Shown: piece after piece, positions 4,544-8,031 of the stretch
Layout: the number at the start of each line of letters is the position of its first letter
Numbering within the stretch: position 1 is the first letter of the stretch
Assembly: GCA_016872875.1 (NCBI GenBank)
Contig: VGYW01000380.1
Span: 1 to 8,031 of the forward strand
Direction of reading: 5' to 3'
Origin: Planctomycetota bacterium
GTDB taxonomy: Bacteria > Planctomycetota > PUPC01 > DSUN01
Length of the DNA stretch: 8,031 bases
Notes under the pieces: model-generated
Told to the model about the DNA's origin: nothing
Database searches by the model: none
What the model saw: only the letters and a program-made list of their open reading frames with translations
Position numbers and translations under genes: made by a program

Positions 4544-5200
4544 GTGAAGACCTGGGCCATAGTGAAGGCGCTCCTCGCCTGCGGTGCCGCGGCGGTCCTC
4601 GGGGGTTGCTCCGGGGACTCGGCGAGCCTGCGCCATGAGGTGCGGGAGCTGAAGGAGGAGAACAAGGCGCTCAAGGAGAAGGTGGAGAAGCTCAGTGCTG
4701 AGCTCCTCCCGCTCGTGGCCAAGGTGGACAAGCTGGACATCGGCCACGACCACCTGGAGAAGACGGTGGCCAACGCGCGCAAGGACCTCGAGGCCCGCGT
4801 GCCCGACCTCGTGCAGCAGGAGCTCCAGGGCCGCAGGGGCCGCTTCTTCCCACAGCCTGGCGTCGCCCGGCCGCCGGCGCGCTTCGAGGAGAAGCCCTAC
4901 ATGGGCTTCGACGGGCAGGACATCGAGCCCGACGTGGCCAAGCTCCTCGAGCTCAAGACGAAGGCCGGCGTGCTCGTGACCGAGGTGCGAGAAGGCTCCC
5001 CCGCCGCCGTCGCCGGCCTCAGGAAGAACGACGTCGTCGTGGCCTTCGACAAGGCCGAGATCAAGTCCTTCCAGGACATGAAGAAGGCGCTCGAAGGCAA
5101 GAAGCCAAACGACATCATCGCCCTCACCGTCCAGCGCGGCGACGAGAAGACCGAGATGAAAGTCACCCTCATCGCTCGCCGCGTGCCGGTAGATGAATGA
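4544..5200 (+). CDS. Lipoprotein with leucine-zipper coiled coil and C-terminal PDZ domain
   Basis: The 218-residue product has a lipoprotein signal peptide with lipobox Leu19-Gly-Gly-Cys22, so it should be anchored in a membrane by Cys22. Next comes a coiled coil (about 27-95). Leu29, 36, 43, 50, 57, 64 and 71 fall exactly seven apart, with Val33, Asn40, Val47, Leu54, Val61 and Val75 at the other core position, a strong zipper pattern broken only by Pro56. A Pro/Arg-rich linker follows. A PDZ domain (about 119-212) shows the YMGF carboxylate-binding loop, GSPAAVAGLRKNDVVVAFD and a final strand MKVTLIARR. It resembles HtrA/DegP-type PDZ domains, but no protease domain is present. It is probably an oligomeric envelope adaptor binding C-terminal tails. 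The next gene also carries a PDZ domain. The start is GTG with a good ribosome-binding site. Confidence 0.85.
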   Translation: MKTWAIVKALLACGAAAVLGGCSGDSASLRHEVRELKEENKALKEKVEKLSAELLPLVAKVDKLDIGHDHLEKTVANARKDLEARVPDLVQQELQGRRGRFFPQPGVARPPARFEEKPYMGFDGQDIEPDVAKLLELKTKAGVLVTEVREGSPAAVAGLRKNDVVVAFDKAEIKSFQDMKKALEGKKPNDIIALTVQRGDEKTEMKVTLIARRVPVDE

Positions 5201-5308
5201 GATTCCTGATTGCTGATCTCTGATTGCTGATTGGCTGGGAGGCAGAGCGGGAGCCGAGCTCCGTGATGGCTGAAATCAAAAATCAAAGATCAAAAATCAA
5301 AAATCGCT
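5200..5308. repeat. Heptamer tandem repeat arranged as a hairpin (hairpin 5), right arm coding
   Basis: The left arm from 5200 reads AGATTCC, TGATTGC, TGATCTC, TGATTGC, TGATTGG (to 5234). The right arm (5274-5308) is AATCAAA, AATCAAA, GATCAAA, AATCAAA, AATCGCT. Its reverse complement reads, unit by unit, CGATTTT, TGATTTT, TGATCTT, TGATTTT, TGATTTC when phased to match the left arm. The odd third unit (TGATC) is thus mirrored in both arms. The spacer is about 39 nt. The first unit, AGATTCC, is identical to units of the array after queC. The left arm overlaps the last base of the upstream stop codon; the right arm lies inside the next coding region. Confidence 0.82.
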
Positions 5309-8031
5309 GGCGCGCATGCCTCGTCCTCGCGCTTGGCGCCGGGGCGGCGCTCTGCGGGCCGTCATCAGACGGCCTGAAGTGGCGCAAGCGCTCCCTGCCT
5401 AAGGCGCCGGAGACGGGCTACGTGGCGGCCATCGCACTCACCCAGGCCGGCAAGGAGCCTGGGCAAGCTGTTCTCTCCTGCCCCACCGAAGGGCTTGAAC
5501 TTCACGCCGAGGGCGAGCGGTGGACAGTGCTCGCGGGGGGCAGGCAGGCCGCCGAAGGCACCCTCGATGGGGATAGCCCCCGCAGCTTCCACGTCAAGCG
5601 GGCGCCCGCGTCGCTCCTCCTGGCCGCGAACGGGCGCTGGCTCTACGGTTGCCGGCTCCCAAGGGGCGAGGCCGCGCCTGAGGTCGCCGTCGGCACGTCG
5701 CAGGAGCTCGATGTCAGGTCCTTCCAGCTCGTGGCCTGCGAGCCGGTGGGGTTCGAGGACGACTTCCCGGACCCCGAGCCGAGCGTGGAGCTGTGGCGGC
5801 CAGAGCGGGGCCAGTGGGCGCGCCTGTCGGTGACGTATACCGACAAGAGCGCCAACCCCGCCGAGCTGGCCGCCATCTTCGACAGGCTCGAGGACGTCGC
5901 CTCGCGCGGCCGCACCCGCGAGTACGCCGTCGGCATCGGAGTCCACTTCGGCGAGGGCTACCTGCCGCAGGTCGCGCTCGTGGCCGACGACTCGCCCGCC
6001 GAGCGCGCCGGCCTGCGCGTGGGCGACCTCATCCGCGAGGTGGACGGCTCGCGGGTCCGCAGCATCTCGGAGGCCACGGAGCTCCTCCAGGGCGAGGTCG
6101 GCAAGCAAGTCGCCCTGGCCGTCGAGAGCGGCGGAAAGACCCGCAAGGTCGAGCTCGCCCGCGAGGTGGTCGTCTGGGGCAAGAGCAAGCGGCAGGTGCC
6201 CATCCTGCCCTTCGCCCAGGACGGCGTGGCGCTCATCACGCGGGGCGAGGCGTATTGGACCGACTACAACCTCCGCGTCGCCGTCCGCAGCCAGGGGGCG
6301 GGAGCCGTCGGCATCGTCTTCGCCTACCTCGGGCCGAGGGACTACCACCTCTTCCGCTGGCTCGGCGCCGACAAGGCGCCCGACCGCTGCGGCCAGTGGC
6401 GCCTCGAACGCGTCCGCGACGGCCGCACCGAGCTCCTCGCCGCCCGCAACGGCGGCTTCTGGCCCAACGACTTCTTCGCACTCGGCGTGGAGGTCGGCGG
6501 CGACGAGCTCGGCAAGCTCGCCGCCACCTGCTACGTGGACAGCGAACCCGTCCTCACCGCGGCCGACGACGCCATCGTGCCCGGCCGCATCGGCCTCTGG
6601 GCCGAGGCCCCAGGCGTCGCCTGCTTCGACGACGTCGCCCTCGGCGAGGGGCGCCGCCTCCGCCCCCGCGCCCCGCGCGGCACCCGCTCCGTCGCCCAGC
6701 TCTACGACCCCACGATGCGCTACTGGGCCGACCCAAGCTACCAGTGGGCCTACAGCGGCATCCAATACTGGCACAAGGCCGCCTTCCCGGGCGACGTCAC
6801 GGTCACCGCACCCGTCCCCAGCGGCCAGCGCCTCGGCCTCACGGTCTCCGCCCCCGAGCGCGGGGCCGACACAGGCTACACCTTCATCCTGCCCGAGGAT
6901 GCGGGGCCGGCTCTCCTTCAGCGCGCAGGCAAGACCATCGCCAAGGAAATCCGCGGCAACCGCGACGCCAGACGGGTCACACTCGCCCGCCAGGGCAACC
7001 GCATCAGCGCCTTGCTCGACGGCAAGCCGTGCCTGCATTTCACCGACCCCGCGCCCCTCGCCGGCGCACTCGTCGGCGCCGCCGGCGCGCTCCCGGCTGA
7101 CGTCAAGGTCGAATCCCCCAACGTCGTCGAGGACTACTTCAACGCCTGCCCGACCGACTGGCACGTCGTGGCCGGCCAATGGGAGGTGATGAACCGCTGG
7201 GTCTGCAACCCCACCTGGTCGTTCTTCGGGGGGCGGAACGACGACGGGCTCCTCGCCATCTGGAACAAGCGGCGCCTCGACGGCAACTGCTCGGTGGAGG
7301 TTGACGCCGGCGTGATGATGATGGAGCGCTCCGGCCGCTACGAGAACATGCGCGACATCGGCGTCTCCCTCTGCGCCGACAACCAGGACCTCGCCAGCGG
7401 CTACGCCGTCATCGTCGGCGCCTACCAGAACGAGCGCACCATCCTCTACCGCCGCGGCAAACAGGTCGCCTCCACCAGCAACCCCCGCGCTCTCCTCCCC
7501 AGCACCCGCTGGTACGGCCGCGACGAACTCCACAGCCAGCACCGCGGATGGGTCCACGTCCGCCTCGCCAAGCACGCCAACACCATCCGAGTCCACCTCT
7601 GGGACAACCTCGTCCTCACCTACGAGGACCCCAACCCCCTGCCCGGCGGCCACGCCGCGGTCTGGAGCGTGGACAACGGGGTGATGGTGGCCAAGGCGCG
7701 CCTGGCCGCCGACCGCCTCTCCGCCCCCAAGCCCGTCCTCCGCTCCGCGCCCGTCTTCGCCAGCGCCGCCATCTCCAACGACTACGGCGACGCCACCACG
7801 CGCGTCACGCCCAGCGGCTCCGAGCACGAAGTCGTCAACGTCGCCTCCGGCGGACACTTCGCCGCCGCACTCCGCCCGCGCGTCTTCTCCGCCTTCGACC
7901 ACCCCACCCTCTCCTTCGACATCAAGCTCGCCCCCGACGCCAAGGTTGACCTCTACTTCACCTGCCATGCGACCCGCTACCGCGTGCCCCTCACTGGCCC
8001 GCGCGACTCCACGTTCCAGGGCATCAACCTC
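5266..8031 (+). CDS. Large exported multi-domain protein: PDZ within a jelly-roll domain plus further beta-sandwich domains (3' end outside window)
   Basis: 922 residues are visible without a stop. A signal peptide (about 1-31: basic n-region, then CLVLALGAGAALC) suggests export; the cysteine is not in a proper lipobox. After an N-terminal beta-rich region (about 36-160), a jelly-roll entry motif appears (FEDDF at 163-167, GQW at 182-184). A PDZ domain follows (about 220-305: YAVGIGV, SPAERAGLRVGDLI), and then the jelly roll resumes (about 311-460, with AVGIVFAYLGPRDYHLFRW and CFDDVAL). A second sandwich-like domain (about 476-620) contains ISALLDGKPCLHFTDP. A third opens EDYFN...GQWEV (622 to about 810), and a beta domain with LSFDIKLAPDAKVDLYF runs to the edge. 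The domains resemble DUF1080/LamG-like modules of glycan-binding or glycan-cleaving planctomycete proteins. No catalytic residues can be named. The start at 5266 lies in the loop of hairpin 5 and lacks a clear ribosome-binding site, but it is the only start that keeps the signal peptide. Confidence 0.8.
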   Translation, partial: MAEIKNQRSKIKNRWRACLVLALGAGAALCGPSSDGLKWRKRSLPKAPETGYVAAIALTQAGKEPGQAVLSCPTEGLELHAEGERWTVLAGGRQAAEGTLDGDSPRSFHVKRAPASLLLAANGRWLYGCRLPRGEAAPEVAVGTSQELDVRSFQLVACEPVGFEDDFPDPEPSVELWRPERGQWARLSVTYTDKSANPAELAAIFDRLEDVASRGRTREYAVGIGVHFGEGYLPQVALVADDSPAERAGLRVGDLIREVDGSRVRSISEATELLQGEVGKQVALAVESGGKTRKVELAREVVVWGKSKRQVPILPFAQDGVALITRGEAYWTDYNLRVAVRSQGAGAVGIVFAYLGPRDYHLFRWLGADKAPDRCGQWRLERVRDGRTELLAARNGGFWPNDFFALGVEVGGDELGKLAATCYVDSEPVLTAADDAIVPGRIGLWAEAPGVACFDDVALGEGRRLRPRAPRGTRSVAQLYDPTMRYWADPSYQWAYSGIQYWHKAAFPGDVTVTAPVPSGQRLGLTVSAPERGADTGYTFILPEDAGPALLQRAGKTIAKEIRGNRDARRVTLARQGNRISALLDGKPCLHFTDPAPLAGALVGAAGALPADVKVESPNVVEDYFNACPTDWHVVAGQWEVMNRWVCNPTWSFFGGRNDDGLLAIWNKRRLDGNCSVEVDAGVMMMERSGRYENMRDIGVSLCADNQDLASGYAVIVGAYQNERTILYRRGKQVASTSNPRALLPSTRWYGRDELHSQHRGWVHVRLAKHANTIRVHLWDNLVLTYEDPNPLPGGHAAVWSVDNGVMVAKARLAADRLSAPKPVLRSAPVFASAAISNDYGDATTRVTPSGSEHEVVNVASGGHFAAALRPRVFSAFDHPTLSFDIKLAPDAKVDLYFTCHATRYRVPLTGPRDSTFQGINL

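Noticed and set aside
5365..7968. An 867-codon open frame on the minus strand opposite the large exported protein
   Set aside because: Its translation is a low-complexity Gly/Ala/Glu/Asp/Val-rich sequence with no domain, while the plus frame shows PDZ and jelly-roll motifs. Long antisense frames are expected where third positions are mostly G or C.

Overview
The window comes from a GC-rich bacterium and is probably a planctomycete or a close PVC-group relative, although no single marker gene settles this. The hints are high-GC codon use, a run of small secreted or lipid-anchored proteins with no familiar enzymatic domain, a very large exported protein built from concanavalin-like (DUF1080/LamG-type) jelly-roll domains, and many simple-repeat arrays between genes. 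Apart from one partial gene at the left edge, every gene is on the + strand.

Layout. 1-159: the 5' end of a minus-strand gene with the Arg-Gly-Ser and cysteine signature of the DUF6788 family. 160-516: a divergent intergenic region holding an AT-rich palindrome, a triplet-repeat hairpin and a good sigma70-type promoter. 517-1422: a proline-rich lipoprotein. 1525-1992: a membrane-anchored NTF2-like protein. 2178-2870: queC, the only gene with a firm enzymatic assignment (preQ0 synthesis), with its own promoter. 2975-3688: a small secreted protein of unknown function. 3876-4400: a four-helix membrane protein that appears to start at a non-canonical ATC. 4544-5200: a lipoprotein with a seven-leucine zipper and a PDZ domain. 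5266-8031: the first 922 residues of an exported protein with a PDZ domain lying inside a jelly-roll domain, followed by further beta-sandwich domains. It is cut by the window end.

The two PDZ proteins are adjacent and may act together at the cell envelope. The small upstream genes share no evident pathway with them or with queC, so I do not read the window as one operon.

The most striking feature is between the genes. Five consecutive genes, from the NTF2-like gene through the PDZ lipoprotein, are each followed within about 0 to 10 nt of the stop codon by a short-unit tandem repeat. In four of these cases the array is followed, after a short spacer, by an approximate reverse complement of itself, giving a long hairpin. 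Unit size differs: 6/7 nt (TCGTCC/TCGTCCC) in two copies, 8 nt (GGATGNNT) in one, 7 nt (TGATTNN) in one, and a one-armed 7-nt array after queC. A fifth hairpin, with a 3-nt unit, lies in the divergent region at 295-388. Architecture is conserved while sequence is not. In the last copy the right arm has become coding sequence for the start of the big exported protein. This recurring design is the best candidate here for an undescribed element.
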